From Claveliimonas sp034178805 (GTDB lineage Bacteria > Bacillota > Clostridia > Lachnospirales > Lachnospiraceae): a DNA stretch of 64,000 nt. The translations under genes were made by a program, and so were the position numbers. A model generated the notes under the pieces. The model worked only from the letters and a program-made list of their open reading frames with translations, was not told the origin of the DNA and ran no database searches. The stretch covers positions 62,001 through 126,000 of the forward strand of contig NZ_JBNPMZ010000004.1 in assembly GCF_050314255.1 (NCBI RefSeq), read 5' to 3'. Positions 46,495-55,529 of this stretch are shown one piece after another. How positions within the stretch are numbered: the first letter of the stretch is position 1; each line of letters opens with the position of its first letter.

Positions 46495-47424
46495 TTATTT
46501 AAATATAAGACCTTCCGTTATCTGGTAGCCTCTGAGAAATGCGCCCGCATCCATCCTCTTTTTCCCCGGAATCTGAAGTTCTTTTACGGACAGAGAACCG
46601 TCCCCTGTCTGTACAGTAAAGAAATCCTTTCCTACTGCGCATACGGTTCCTGGCTGTGCTGCATAGTCGCTGTCTTCCACATCCGCTTCCCAGATTTTCA
46701 TAACCTTGCCATCCCAGTTAGTATAGGCACTGGGCCACGGGTTCAGTCCGCGTATCAGGCGCTCAATCTCCACTGCCGGTCTTGTCCAGTCGATGGCTCC
46801 CAGCTTTTTATCCAGCATCCTTGCATAGGCGGTGGGACTCTCTCCCTGCTTTTCAAAGACTGCTGTTCCATCCTCCAGTGCTTTCAGCGTCTCCACACAG
46901 AGTTTCGCACCTGCATCTGCCAGCTTATCATGAAGGCTTCCTCCCGTTTCCTTTTCATCCAGAACAATCTCTGTCTTCTGGATCATATCACCGGTATCCA
47001 GACCTTCATCCATCTGCATGGTAGTGACTCCGCTTATTTTTTCACCATTGATGACTGCCCATTGAATCGGCGCAGCACCGCGGTATTTCGGAAGCAGGGA
47101 TGCATGTACATTGATGCATCCGTAAGGAGTCATTTCCAGAATTTCTTTCGGTAAAATCTGACCGAACGCAATTACTACCATCACATCAGCATTGTATTTC
47201 TTCAATTTCTCTATACACTCCGGCTCTCGAACCCGCTTAGGCTGATAGACCGGAATGTCATGACGAAGAGCTACTTCCTTTACCGGCGGGAACTGAACTT
47301 CCTTCCCTCTCCCTCTGGGCTTATCCGGCTGCGTTACCGCAAGAACCACCTCGTGTCCGGCTTCTATCAGAGCCTCCAGTGTACCTACAGAAAAATCCGG
47401 TGTGCCCATAAAAATAATCTTCAT
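46495..47424 (-). CDS. fmt: Methionyl-tRNA formyltransferase
   Basis: 309 residues; formylates initiator Met-tRNA. FMGTPDFSVGTLEAL, the catalytic NVHASLLPKYRGAAPIQWA (Asn-His) and TTMQMDEGLDTGD, plus the C-terminal tRNA-binding domain. The start touches the def stop; the two act in succession in initiator formylation and deformylation. Confidence 0.97.
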   Translation of the reverse strand: MKIIFMGTPDFSVGTLEALIEAGHEVVLAVTQPDKPRGRGKEVQFPPVKEVALRHDIPVYQPKRVREPECIEKLKKYNADVMVVIAFGQILPKEILEMTPYGCINVHASLLPKYRGAAPIQWAVINGEKISGVTTMQMDEGLDTGDMIQKTEIVLDEKETGGSLHDKLADAGAKLCVETLKALEDGTAVFEKQGESPTAYARMLDKKLGAIDWTRPAVEIERLIRGLNPWPSAYTNWDGKVMKIWEADVEDSDYAAQPGTVCAVGKDFFTVQTGDGSLSVKELQIPGKKRMDAGAFLRGYQITEGLIFK

Positions 47425-47898
47425 CTAGTCATCCTCCCCGTAATTCACATCGTGAAGTTCACCTTCTACCAGTTCCACATACATCTTACCATCCAGATGA
47501 TCGATCTCATGGCAGAACGCTCTTGCCAGAAGTCCTTCTCCTTCCAGCACCACTTCCTCCATCTCTTCATTAAGAGCTTTTACCTTCACGTAATTCGGAC
47601 GCGTAACTGTACCGGATTTACCCGGAACACTCAGGCATCCTTCTTCCCCGGTCTGCTCGCCGGAGGTCTCAAGAATCTCAGGATTGATCAGAATCAGCGG
47701 ACCATCCCCCACATCGATTACAACAATTCTCTTGAGGACGCCCACCTGAGGTGCGGCAAGTCCTACCCCCATAGCTTCATACATGGTATCCAGCATATCA
47801 TTAATTAAAATCTGGGTACGAAGTGTCATCTTCGTCACTTCCTTACAGGATTTGGCAAGCACATCGTCGCCCATCTCTCTGATTTTTCTAATCGCCAT
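47425..47898 (-). CDS. def: Peptide deformylase
   Basis: 157-residue metal hydrolase removing the N-formyl group. GVGLAAPQVG, EEGCLSVP and the HEXXH motif in FCHEIDHLDG carry the catalytic and metal residues. Starts 14 bases after priA; the short C-terminal extension is small for a type-1 enzyme. Confidence 0.97.
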   Translation of the reverse strand: MAIRKIREMGDDVLAKSCKEVTKMTLRTQILINDMLDTMYEAMGVGLAAPQVGVLKRIVVIDVGDGPLILINPEILETSGEQTGEEGCLSVPGKSGTVTRPNYVKVKALNEEMEEVVLEGEGLLARAFCHEIDHLDGKMYVELVEGELHDVNYGEDD

Positions 47899-47912
47899 TT
47901 TATATTCTCCTT

Positions 47913-50141
47913 TTAAAATATATTCATCGGGTTGAAATCAAACTGTATTCTCAAGGTCCGGAACCCCGGATTTATCTCGATATATTGTTCCAGCCTGTTT
48001 TTCGCTCTTATAAGCATATCATATTCCGGGCATTTTAGGTAGAGTATCTTCCGATAAATGTCATTTACCCTCCCCACATATGGACTGGCCGGACCAATTA
48101 CGGTCAAAATACCCTCCCGGTCTGTCCGCACCGCATAGTCTTTCAGATATTTGGCAGCCGTATTCAGAAGCGTCTCATCTTCCCCCGTCATCAGAACTGC
48201 CAGGAGATTCTCAGACGGCGGATAGCCCATCAGCTCACGATACCCTATCTCCTCCTGATAAAATGCTTTATAATCCTGCCTGGACGCTGTTTCAATACTG
48301 TAATGATCCGGACTGTAGGTCTGAATGACCACCTCTCCCGGTTCCCGGCCTCTTCCGGCTCTACCCGCAGCCTGCGTCAAAAGCTGGAAGGTCCGTTCCC
48401 CCGCCCGGTAGTCATTCGCATAAAGCGACATATCCGCCGCAAGAATTCCTACCAGAGTTACTCCCGGAAAATCATGCCCTTTCACAATCATCTGGGTTCC
48501 AACGAGAATATCTGCCTCTCCATCTGCAAATGCTCCCAGTATGTTTTCATATCCCTCTTTCCCACGTGTGGTATCCATATCCATTCGAAGTACTCTGGCT
48601 TCCGGAAATTCCCGTTTCACCAGCTCTTCCACCTGCTGGGTACCCGCACGAAATCCTCCCACATGAGGAGAACCGCAGGACGGACAGTTCTTTACTTCCG
48701 GCATCTCATACCCGCAGTAATGGCAAACCATCTTTCCATTTTTGTGAAGGGAAAGTGAAACATCACAATGGGGGCATTTCACCACATATCCGCAGCTTCG
48801 GCAGGAGAGAAACCCTGCATATCCTCTTCTGTTGATGAAGAGCATCATCTGCTGATGTTTCCGAAGGCGTTCTTCCATCTTAACGCGCAGGGCATCACTG
48901 AAAACAGAACGGTTCCCGTTTTTCAGTTCTGCCCTCATATCTACAATCTCAACCTGCGGAAGGGTCTGATTCCCTACCCGTTTCTTAAGCTCCAGCAGAG
49001 TGTATTCTCCCCGCAGGCTCCGATAATATGCCTCCATAGAAGGAGTTGCAGAACCCAGTACCACACTGGCTCCTTCCATCTCAGCCCTGCGGATTGCCGT
49101 CTCTCTGGCATGATAGCGGGGCACCTGTTCACTTTTATAAGAATTCTCATGTTCTTCATCTACTACGATCAGCCCCAGATTTGGAAATGGCGTAAAAAGA
49201 GCCGACCGGGGGCCAATCATCACATCAACGTCTCCCGTTCTGGCTCTTTGCATCTGATCATAACGCTCCCCGGCAGACATCCTGGAATTCATAACCGATA
49301 CACGGTCCCCGAATCTCCGGCAGAACCGCATTACCGTCTGATAGGTAAGGGCTATTTCCGGAATCAGAACAATTGCCTGTTTCCCATCTTCGATTACCCG
49401 GGAAATCATTTCCATATAGACTTCGGTCTTGCCGCTACCGGTAACTCCGAATACAAGATAGGTCTTCCGAATACCTGCCCTGTAATCCTCCCGAAATGTC
49501 TGAATGGCACGTTCCTGTTCTTCTGTATAGGTAGAAATCTCCGGTCTTTTCATCCGGGCAACCTGTGGATTTCGAAACACCTGCTCCGATTCTATCTTCA
49601 GAATCCCCTGCTCTTCCAGAGCCTGAATGACCGGTCGGGTAATTCCAAGCTTCTTTGTGACAAGAGCGTAATCCAGTTCCTTCCCATCGAGAAGGGCTGC
49701 CAGAAGTCTGGCTCTGGCCTTCTGGTTCTTCGCCAGATAATACTCCAGTTTTTTCTGACCTTCTGCCTCGGAGACCAGCAGGCGAAGAGTCTTCTTCTGC
49801 TGCGCCTTTTCTTTACGCTTAATAGGCAGAACTGTCTTCAGTGCCTGAATCATGGTTCCGCCATAATACTCTTTCATCCATACCGCCAGCGTCACAAGCT
49901 TCGACTCAATAGCCTCCCGGTCCTCGGGAACTGCAAGGATCGTTTTCACCTTCTCTGCATCATAGTCCGGCTGCTCACAGAAGCCTACCACATAACCTCT
50001 GGTCTCCCGGTTGCCCTTTCCGAAAGGCACTGTAACCTCCATTCCGATCTCCAGTTTCCCCTCCATTTCTTTCGGAATACGATACTGAAAGATTTTATCC
50101 AGTTTTTCATGTGTAATGTCAATAATGATATTCGCGTACAT
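47913..50141 (-). CDS. priA: Primosomal protein N' (replication-restart helicase)
   Basis: 742 residues; loads the replisome at stalled forks. N-terminal 3'DNA-binding domain, Walker A GVTGSGKTEVYM, Walker B DEEHENSYKSEQ, and a zinc region with CRSCGYVVKCPHC and CHYCGYEMPEVKNCPSC inside the helicase lobe. I take the ATG at 50141 (MYANIIIDI) with GGGAGA upstream; the longer frame would add ten residues. It overlaps the end of murE by 23 bases. Confidence 0.95.
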   Translation of the reverse strand: MYANIIIDITHEKLDKIFQYRIPKEMEGKLEIGMEVTVPFGKGNRETRGYVVGFCEQPDYDAEKVKTILAVPEDREAIESKLVTLAVWMKEYYGGTMIQALKTVLPIKRKEKAQQKKTLRLLVSEAEGQKKLEYYLAKNQKARARLLAALLDGKELDYALVTKKLGITRPVIQALEEQGILKIESEQVFRNPQVARMKRPEISTYTEEQERAIQTFREDYRAGIRKTYLVFGVTGSGKTEVYMEMISRVIEDGKQAIVLIPEIALTYQTVMRFCRRFGDRVSVMNSRMSAGERYDQMQRARTGDVDVMIGPRSALFTPFPNLGLIVVDEEHENSYKSEQVPRYHARETAIRRAEMEGASVVLGSATPSMEAYYRSLRGEYTLLELKKRVGNQTLPQVEIVDMRAELKNGNRSVFSDALRVKMEERLRKHQQMMLFINRRGYAGFLSCRSCGYVVKCPHCDVSLSLHKNGKMVCHYCGYEMPEVKNCPSCGSPHVGGFRAGTQQVEELVKREFPEARVLRMDMDTTRGKEGYENILGAFADGEADILVGTQMIVKGHDFPGVTLVGILAADMSLYANDYRAGERTFQLLTQAAGRAGRGREPGEVVIQTYSPDHYSIETASRQDYKAFYQEEIGYRELMGYPPSENLLAVLMTGEDETLLNTAAKYLKDYAVRTDREGILTVIGPASPYVGRVNDIYRKILYLKCPEYDMLIRAKNRLEQYIEINPGFRTLRIQFDFNPMNIF

Positions 50142-51630
50142 CTTCTCTCCCGATCTCCCGGACAGCCTCACTTACCAGCAGACGGTCATCCATCTGATAG
50201 CGGACTCCCCGGATCTCCTGATAGGTCTCGTGTCCCTTTCCCGCAATGACAATCATGTCGCCCGGGATTCTTTTCTCTATTGCATAACGGACAGCTGTTC
50301 TCCGGTCCGGTATGACCACATAAGAGCCTTCCGTTTTATTCATTCCAATTATTATATCTTCTATAATCTTCTCCGGCTCTTCATAGCGCGGATTATCGGT
50401 GGTAATAATGGAAAAATCCGCATATTTTCCTGCCGTCTCTCCCATCTCATATCTTCTCTCCCTCGATCTGCCGCCTCCGCACCCGAAGACGACAACCACC
50501 CTTCCGGAGGTATATGCTCTCAACATTCGCAGTATATTTTCCAAACTCATGGCATTATGGGCATAATCGACAAATACTGCCCCGTCCTCCCATAATGCAG
50601 CAGTTTCCATCCGGCCCGGAACACGCACTTTTCGGATGGCCATAGCTGCCTCTTTAACCGTCATCCCCAGATACCTCACCGTCGCTATGGCTGCCAGAGA
50701 ATTGTATATATTAAAAATTCCCGGCATTGGAAGACAGATTTCACAATTCTCCGCTCTTCCATCCTCATTGATAAAACGCAGGTTATACGAAATACCGAAA
50801 TAATCTTTATCACGTTTATTCCGTATATTATCAGCCAGATAATCCATTGCCCGCCGTGATTTTATCCCATAGGTGATTCTCCTGCATCCGGTTCTGTCAA
50901 ATATTTCCTCATAAAAAGGATCATCCGCATTGCCGATTCCCACCTTGCTCTGTACAAACAGCAAATGCTTACACTGCAGATATTCTGCAAAATCCTTATG
51001 CTCTCCCTCTCCGATATGATCTCTTCCCAGATTGGTAAATACACCCACATCAAAGATTATCCCTGATGTACGGCCAAGTTTCAGTCCCTGAGAAGAGACC
51101 TCCATCACTGCAACGTCGCATCCGGCCTCTGCCATCTCTGCGAGATATTCCTGGATCCTGCAGGACTCCGGAGTCGTATTCTGATTCTTCAGTATCCTTC
51201 TCCCCGTATCTGTCCGAATAGTTCCGATCAGTCCTGCCTTATGTCCGGCAAGCCCCAGCATCTGCTGGATCATACACGCAGTCGTAGTCTTACCCTTAGT
51301 GCCGGTAACACCGATCATCGTCAGTTTTCCTGCCGGATATCCGTAAAATGCTGCCGACATCACAGCCAGTGCATATCTGGTATCCTGCACTCTGATAACC
51401 GTTACATTTTCAGGAAAGATATTATTTTCTTTCACAATCAATGCTGCAGCGCCTTTTTCCACCGCTTCTTTCACGTACTTATGCCCGTCCGTCCGATATC
51501 CTCTGATACAGACGAAAGCCGTTCCCTTCTCCACTTCTCTGGTATCATTGGTAACCTTGCTGATTTCAGCCTCTTTGGTTCCCTGAAGCACTTCATAAGT
51601 AAGTCGTGTAAGAAGAACGGAAAGCTTCAT
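50119..51630 (-). CDS. murE: UDP-MurNAc-tripeptide synthetase, mDAP type
   Basis: 503-residue Mur ligase adding meso-diaminopimelate to UDP-MurNAc-L-Ala-D-Glu. P-loop GVTGTKGKTTT, NTTPESCRIQEYL, the specificity motif DNPR at residues 412-415, which marks mDAP-adding enzymes, and GKGHE. First of the murE-priA-def-fmt run. A paralogue with a different motif lies just upstream. Confidence 0.95.
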   Translation of the reverse strand: MKLSVLLTRLTYEVLQGTKEAEISKVTNDTREVEKGTAFVCIRGYRTDGHKYVKEAVEKGAAALIVKENNIFPENVTVIRVQDTRYALAVMSAAFYGYPAGKLTMIGVTGTKGKTTTACMIQQMLGLAGHKAGLIGTIRTDTGRRILKNQNTTPESCRIQEYLAEMAEAGCDVAVMEVSSQGLKLGRTSGIIFDVGVFTNLGRDHIGEGEHKDFAEYLQCKHLLFVQSKVGIGNADDPFYEEIFDRTGCRRITYGIKSRRAMDYLADNIRNKRDKDYFGISYNLRFINEDGRAENCEICLPMPGIFNIYNSLAAIATVRYLGMTVKEAAMAIRKVRVPGRMETAALWEDGAVFVDYAHNAMSLENILRMLRAYTSGRVVVVFGCGGGRSRERRYEMGETAGKYADFSIITTDNPRYEEPEKIIEDIIIGMNKTEGSYVVIPDRRTAVRYAIEKRIPGDMIVIAGKGHETYQEIRGVRYQMDDRLLVSEAVREIGREDVREYHY

Positions 51631-51721
51631 ATAGGCTCCAATTTATTTTGCTTTACCTTTAATTTTTGCACAAATGACCGGAACCGTCAACTGTTTCTCT
51701 TTGCCAAAATTCGATCCTGAA

Positions 51722-51793
51722 CCCGATGCAAAAGCGCATCCCCACGGAGGGTTTTCACTCTATGGAGACGCAGTTTCCCATAGAGTGAAAATA
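51722..51793 (-). repeat. Hairpin-rich intergenic element upstream of murE
   Basis: After the terminator, two more inverted repeats follow on the minus strand: ATTTTCACTCTATGGG with CCATAGAGTGAAAA (14-bp stem) and GATGC/GCATC around a six-base loop, then about 60 bases without hairpins up to murE. Could be a repeat element or a structured leader; not recognised. Confidence 0.5.
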
Positions 51794-51829
51794 ACGCCGT
51801 GCATAACAACCAAAGGTCATGCACGGCGT
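51794..51829 (-). terminator. Terminator of the D-Asp ligase-racemase-MurE2 operon
   Basis: ACGCCGTGCAT with ATGCACGGCGT, 14-base loop, then TTATTTT on the minus strand, 21 bases after the last stop. Confidence 0.75.
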
Positions 51830-51850
51830 ACGCCTGTCATTCAAAATGAG

Positions 51851-53371
51851 TTATTTAGAATCATACTCTGCCAGATATTTTTTTACGTATTCCACATCAG
51901 ACGGGCAGTCCAGATACTCACATCCATACTTCTGTCTGGTCTCTCCACCCTTTCCGGTAACCAGAAGAAGGGTCTTTCCCTCTGCCGTCTGAATGGCATC
52001 CCGGATAGCCTCACCGCGATCTTCGATCATCTCATACGGACAGTTCTGAGCCTCTACGTACTGGGCAATATCTCTGGAAATATCCTCCACCGGTTCATAT
52101 CCCGGATCCTCTGCCACCAGATATACCTTCTTAGAATACTGCCCGGCAACGGTTCCCAGATCCCGGCGTCGGATCAGAGCCTTCTTACCCGGACATCCGA
52201 AAATAGATATAATTGCATAGTCCGGATATTCTTCTTTCATAGATGAAAATAATTTCTCAAAACTCAGCTTATTGTGGGCATAATCCACAATTGCCAGAAT
52301 TTTCCTGTCCTTACTCGCATACAGCTCCATTCTTCCGCTGGAACGGGCACGGAGCAGTCCGGAGTGGATATACTCCTTCGGAATACCGAATTTCACGGCC
52401 GCAGCTATGACGCCAAGCGCATTCTCCACATTAAAAAGTCCCGGCATGGTCAGCACAAATTCTTCATCAAAAGCTTCGCATTTTACAGAGAATCTGGTAT
52501 CTCCTCCGTCTTTTCGGATATTATAAGCATAAAAATCTGCTGACGGATCCTTCGTACTGAAGGTCAGAACCTCCTGTGCCGCCTGTGCCTCTTTCAAAAT
52601 CCGCTCTATGTAATCTGCATCCAGATTCACAACTGCAGTTTTGGTCTTGGCAAACATCAGCATTTTGGAAGAAAAATAGTCTTCAAAATCCGCATGTTCA
52701 ATCGGACTGATGTGATCCTCAGATATATTTAAGAAGATTGCCACGTCGAACATCATGTCATCCACACGGTGATATTTCAATGCCTGCGAGGACACCTCCA
52801 TCTGTGCATATTCCATACCGCAATCCAGCGCATTACGCAGATGCTGCTGCAATTCCACTGCCTCCGGTGTAGTAATGTGGGATTCCACTTTGGATTTTCC
52901 ATCATAAATATCGATAGAAGAAATCACAGCACTGTCTTTTTTATCGAGAGCCTCCATATAATCATCCACAATAGCCTTCATATAATAAACGGAAGTAGAT
53001 TTTCCCTTGGTTCCTCCCACACCTACCAGATGCAGATCCTCCCATGGATTGTTGTAAAACATATTTGCCAGAACAGACATGGCTTTACGGATATCTGCAA
53101 CCAGAATATACGGCACTTCTTCCTCCAGCTCAAAGGTCTTCTCACTGATATAGCAGACTGCACCTGCTGCCACGGATTCCCGCAGGTAAACCGGCTTAAA
53201 GGCAGCACCTTTACAGATAAACATAGTCTTTTCTGTCACTTCTTTGGAATTATAGGTCAGATTCTGAATCTGTGTATCCTCTTTTCCATATAATTCACAT
53301 GCAGTCAGCATGCCTCGTTTCTGAAGCACGTCCACATACTCCTGCATGGTATAATATTTCATCTCTGCCAT
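51851..53371 (-). CDS. MurE-like amino-acid ligase, non-mDAP type
   Basis: 506-residue Mur ligase, paralogue of the neighbouring MurE. P-loop GGTKGKSTS (119-127), MEVSSQALKYHR, a probable carbamylated-lysine site in DYFSSKMLMF (Lys236), DYAHNKLSFE. The place of the DNPR specificity motif reads EDPG (421-424), and GKGHE reads GKGGE, so the amino acid added is not mDAP; lysine-type enzymes have D(D/N)P(N/A). Third gene of an operon with a D-aspartate-ligase-like enzyme and a racemase, so it probably builds an alternative stem peptide. It could also act outside peptidoglycan. Confidence 0.85.
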   Translation of the reverse strand: MAEMKYYTMQEYVDVLQKRGMLTACELYGKEDTQIQNLTYNSKEVTEKTMFICKGAAFKPVYLRESVAAGAVCYISEKTFELEEEVPYILVADIRKAMSVLANMFYNNPWEDLHLVGVGGTKGKSTSVYYMKAIVDDYMEALDKKDSAVISSIDIYDGKSKVESHITTPEAVELQQHLRNALDCGMEYAQMEVSSQALKYHRVDDMMFDVAIFLNISEDHISPIEHADFEDYFSSKMLMFAKTKTAVVNLDADYIERILKEAQAAQEVLTFSTKDPSADFYAYNIRKDGGDTRFSVKCEAFDEEFVLTMPGLFNVENALGVIAAAVKFGIPKEYIHSGLLRARSSGRMELYASKDRKILAIVDYAHNKLSFEKLFSSMKEEYPDYAIISIFGCPGKKALIRRRDLGTVAGQYSKKVYLVAEDPGYEPVEDISRDIAQYVEAQNCPYEMIEDRGEAIRDAIQTAEGKTLLLVTGKGGETRQKYGCEYLDCPSDVEYVKKYLAEYDSK

Positions 53372-53391
53372 CTTTGTATCCCCCTGTTTTC

Positions 53392-54108
53392 TTATTTATA
53401 CTGTGCACCGGAACGCAGGATCGATTCTCTCACCAGCACATCCATGGCGTCCAGACAGATCGACGGTATTTCATGCCTTCCCTTAAAAACGGATAACTCT
53501 GTACACGCCAGAATTACAGCATCACACCCTTTTCTCACGAATTCATTCATGACCCGGTCAAACTTATTCCGGTCTCCCGGTCTGCCGCTCTTAATATCAT
53601 CATAGATCAGGGACATCACATCCTTCTGCCGTTCTTCAGAAGGCTTTACCGGAGTCACACCCATTTTCCGGCATTCCTTGTGATAGATTCTGGAATTAAT
53701 GGTTCCATCTGTCGCCATAATTCCGATTTTCTTTACATTATCATACTCTTTCACAGCAAATGCCACACTCTCATGGATCATATTGATCACCGGAATCTGC
53801 ACTGCTTTCTGAATCTGATTATAAAAATAATGAGAGGTGTTGCAGGTAATCGCAATATTGGAGACTCCCAGACTCTCCAGTGTCCGGGCATCCTCCTGCA
53901 AGAGGTGGATCAGATATTTATCATCCCCACTCATAATCGCCTCTGTACGATCCGGCATCGTAGCATGACTCAGGATGACCATATCAATATGTTCCTGATC
54001 CTTTGACGCATCTGTATGCGCGATTACATTTTCATAATAGTAACAGGAGGCCTCCGGTCCCATGCCTCCGATTACTCCCAGCTTCTTCAACTTTTTCTCC
54101 TGATTCAT
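53392..54108 (-). CDS. Aspartate/glutamate racemase family protein
   Basis: 238 residues, PLP-independent, YgeA/aspartate racemase type. GVIGGMGPEA at the start and both catalytic cysteines, Cys89 (ITCNTSHYFY) and Cys202 (ILACTELSVF). With two cysteines it should interconvert L- and D-aspartate or glutamate. Between the ATP-grasp and Mur-ligase genes: probable supplier of D-aspartate. Gaps of 16 and 20 bases to its neighbours. Confidence 0.9.
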   Translation of the reverse strand: MNQEKKLKKLGVIGGMGPEASCYYYENVIAHTDASKDQEHIDMVILSHATMPDRTEAIMSGDDKYLIHLLQEDARTLESLGVSNIAITCNTSHYFYNQIQKAVQIPVINMIHESVAFAVKEYDNVKKIGIMATDGTINSRIYHKECRKMGVTPVKPSEERQKDVMSLIYDDIKSGRPGDRNKFDRVMNEFVRKGCDAVILACTELSVFKGRHEIPSICLDAMDVLVRESILRSGAQYK

Positions 54109-54124
54109 ACCATTTTCCCTTTAA

Positions 54125-55336
54125 TTATTTATAATACTGATTAAAATAGGAATACTGTTTCAAATGGGTCTTCAGCATCCGCAGAAAACGCATCGGCTTT
54201 AAGTCTCCGCGCTTAAATACCGGATTCACCATCTTACCTTCCTTCACAAGCTTCTTCATCTTGGCAACATATTCCGGATTCTTGATATGCTTATAAGCAA
54301 CACCCTTTGGTACGGTCATCCAGAGATATTCCTCTGTTGCCTCCTCATACGGGAGTTCTTTATTATAAATGTAATCTTCCACAAAATACTTGGCTACATT
54401 AAATCCGGAATTGGTCACATAATAGTTGCTTCTGCCCTGTCTGGTGTTAATTTCAAAGAAACGGTAAGTACCGTCTCTCATATCGTATTTAATATCAAAA
54501 TTGGAAAATCCCACATAATGCAGATCTTCCAGAAGATTTTTCACACGGCCCATCAGCTCTTTGTTCGGCTCTGTAATAATAACTGCATGATTGCCAAGTC
54601 CATGAGGTGTATGTTCCTCCAGAAGAACATGACCAAGGCACATCATCTTTACCTTACCGTTACGGTCTGAGTAAGAAGTCAGCACACGCATATACTCATC
54701 ATTACCCGGAATAGTATCCTGAATAATCAGCGCGTCATCATATCCCGCTTCATAAATCTGGCCGATTACCTTCTCCATCTCCTCCCTTGTATCCAGTTTA
54801 TAAATCTTGTTCTGGGTCGGGAACGGATGCTCCCAGTACGCAATACTGTTCGAAGGCTTCACAATTACCGGGTAGGAAAATTCACACGCAAAGTCCATTC
54901 CCATGTCCGGTCTGTATACGATCGTCTTCGGATAATCCACACCGTGTTTCTCACAAAGCTGATAGAATCTCTCCTTCTGCTGCAGACTGTCCATCAGTTC
55001 AAAATCAATATACGGTGCGATTACATTCTTCGGGAACTCGTCCTTGTGACGGCTTGCCAGTGCCACATAACTGTCACCGCATCCGATCAGCAGAATCTTC
55101 TTATCTTTATGCTCCTTTGCAAAACGTGTGATACGCTTCATAAAGTACTCATCTGTGTCAATGGCCGGATTTCCTTCATAAATCGTAATCTGGCTGTTAT
55201 AGCTTGGGCCTGTCTGATATTTCCCAAATACATAGGACTTCACCTGATATTGCTCATAAAAAGCCCGGGCAACACTGTAGGTATTAATGTCTCCTCCCAG
55301 CAGCACCGGTATAAATTCTCTTTCTTTAAAATTCAT
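54125..55336 (-). CDS. D-aspartate-ligase-like ATP-grasp enzyme
   Basis: 403-residue ATP-grasp ligase. Its start (EFIPVLLGGDINTYSVAR), central KMMCLGHVLLEEHTPHGLGN and the metal-binding region FSNFDIKYDMRDG...FEINTRQGRSNYYVT resemble D-aspartate ligase (Asl) of Enterococcus faecium, which joins D-Asp to the side-chain amine of lysine in UDP-MurNAc-pentapeptide. That likeness is from memory. I use the ATG at 55336 with GGAGAGACT upstream. First gene of the operon, under a consensus promoter. The acceptor amine is unknown. Confidence 0.85.
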   Translation of the reverse strand: MNFKEREFIPVLLGGDINTYSVARAFYEQYQVKSYVFGKYQTGPSYNSQITIYEGNPAIDTDEYFMKRITRFAKEHKDKKILLIGCGDSYVALASRHKDEFPKNVIAPYIDFELMDSLQQKERFYQLCEKHGVDYPKTIVYRPDMGMDFACEFSYPVIVKPSNSIAYWEHPFPTQNKIYKLDTREEMEKVIGQIYEAGYDDALIIQDTIPGNDEYMRVLTSYSDRNGKVKMMCLGHVLLEEHTPHGLGNHAVIITEPNKELMGRVKNLLEDLHYVGFSNFDIKYDMRDGTYRFFEINTRQGRSNYYVTNSGFNVAKYFVEDYIYNKELPYEEATEEYLWMTVPKGVAYKHIKNPEYVAKMKKLVKEGKMVNPVFKRGDLKPMRFLRMLKTHLKQYSYFNQYYK

Positions 55337-55394
55337 AGTCTCTCCAAAGTCTCCCTTGTGGTAAATTAATCTATTCAAAAATATCCATTATCAT

Positions 55395-55423
55395 ATTATA
55401 ACTCCGGCAGACAGAAGTGTCAA
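55395..55423 (-). promoter_or_regulatory. Consensus promoter of the ATP-grasp/racemase/MurE2 operon
   Basis: TTGACA and TATAAT, both perfect, separated by 17 bases on the minus strand; the strongest promoter in the window. Leader about 50 bases. Confidence 0.8.
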
Positions 55424-55529
55424 CGAATGTCCGTATCTCCTGATTTCCGAAAATTTTCCGCAAAAATTTCCGGAAATATGATACTATATCTTAGAGGTTA
55501 TCTTTTAATTATAGAAAGGATTTTATATT

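Noticed and set aside
48768..50249. 493-codon plus-strand frame opposite priA
   Set aside because: Antisense to conserved helicase motifs; composition typical of a reverse-frame artefact.
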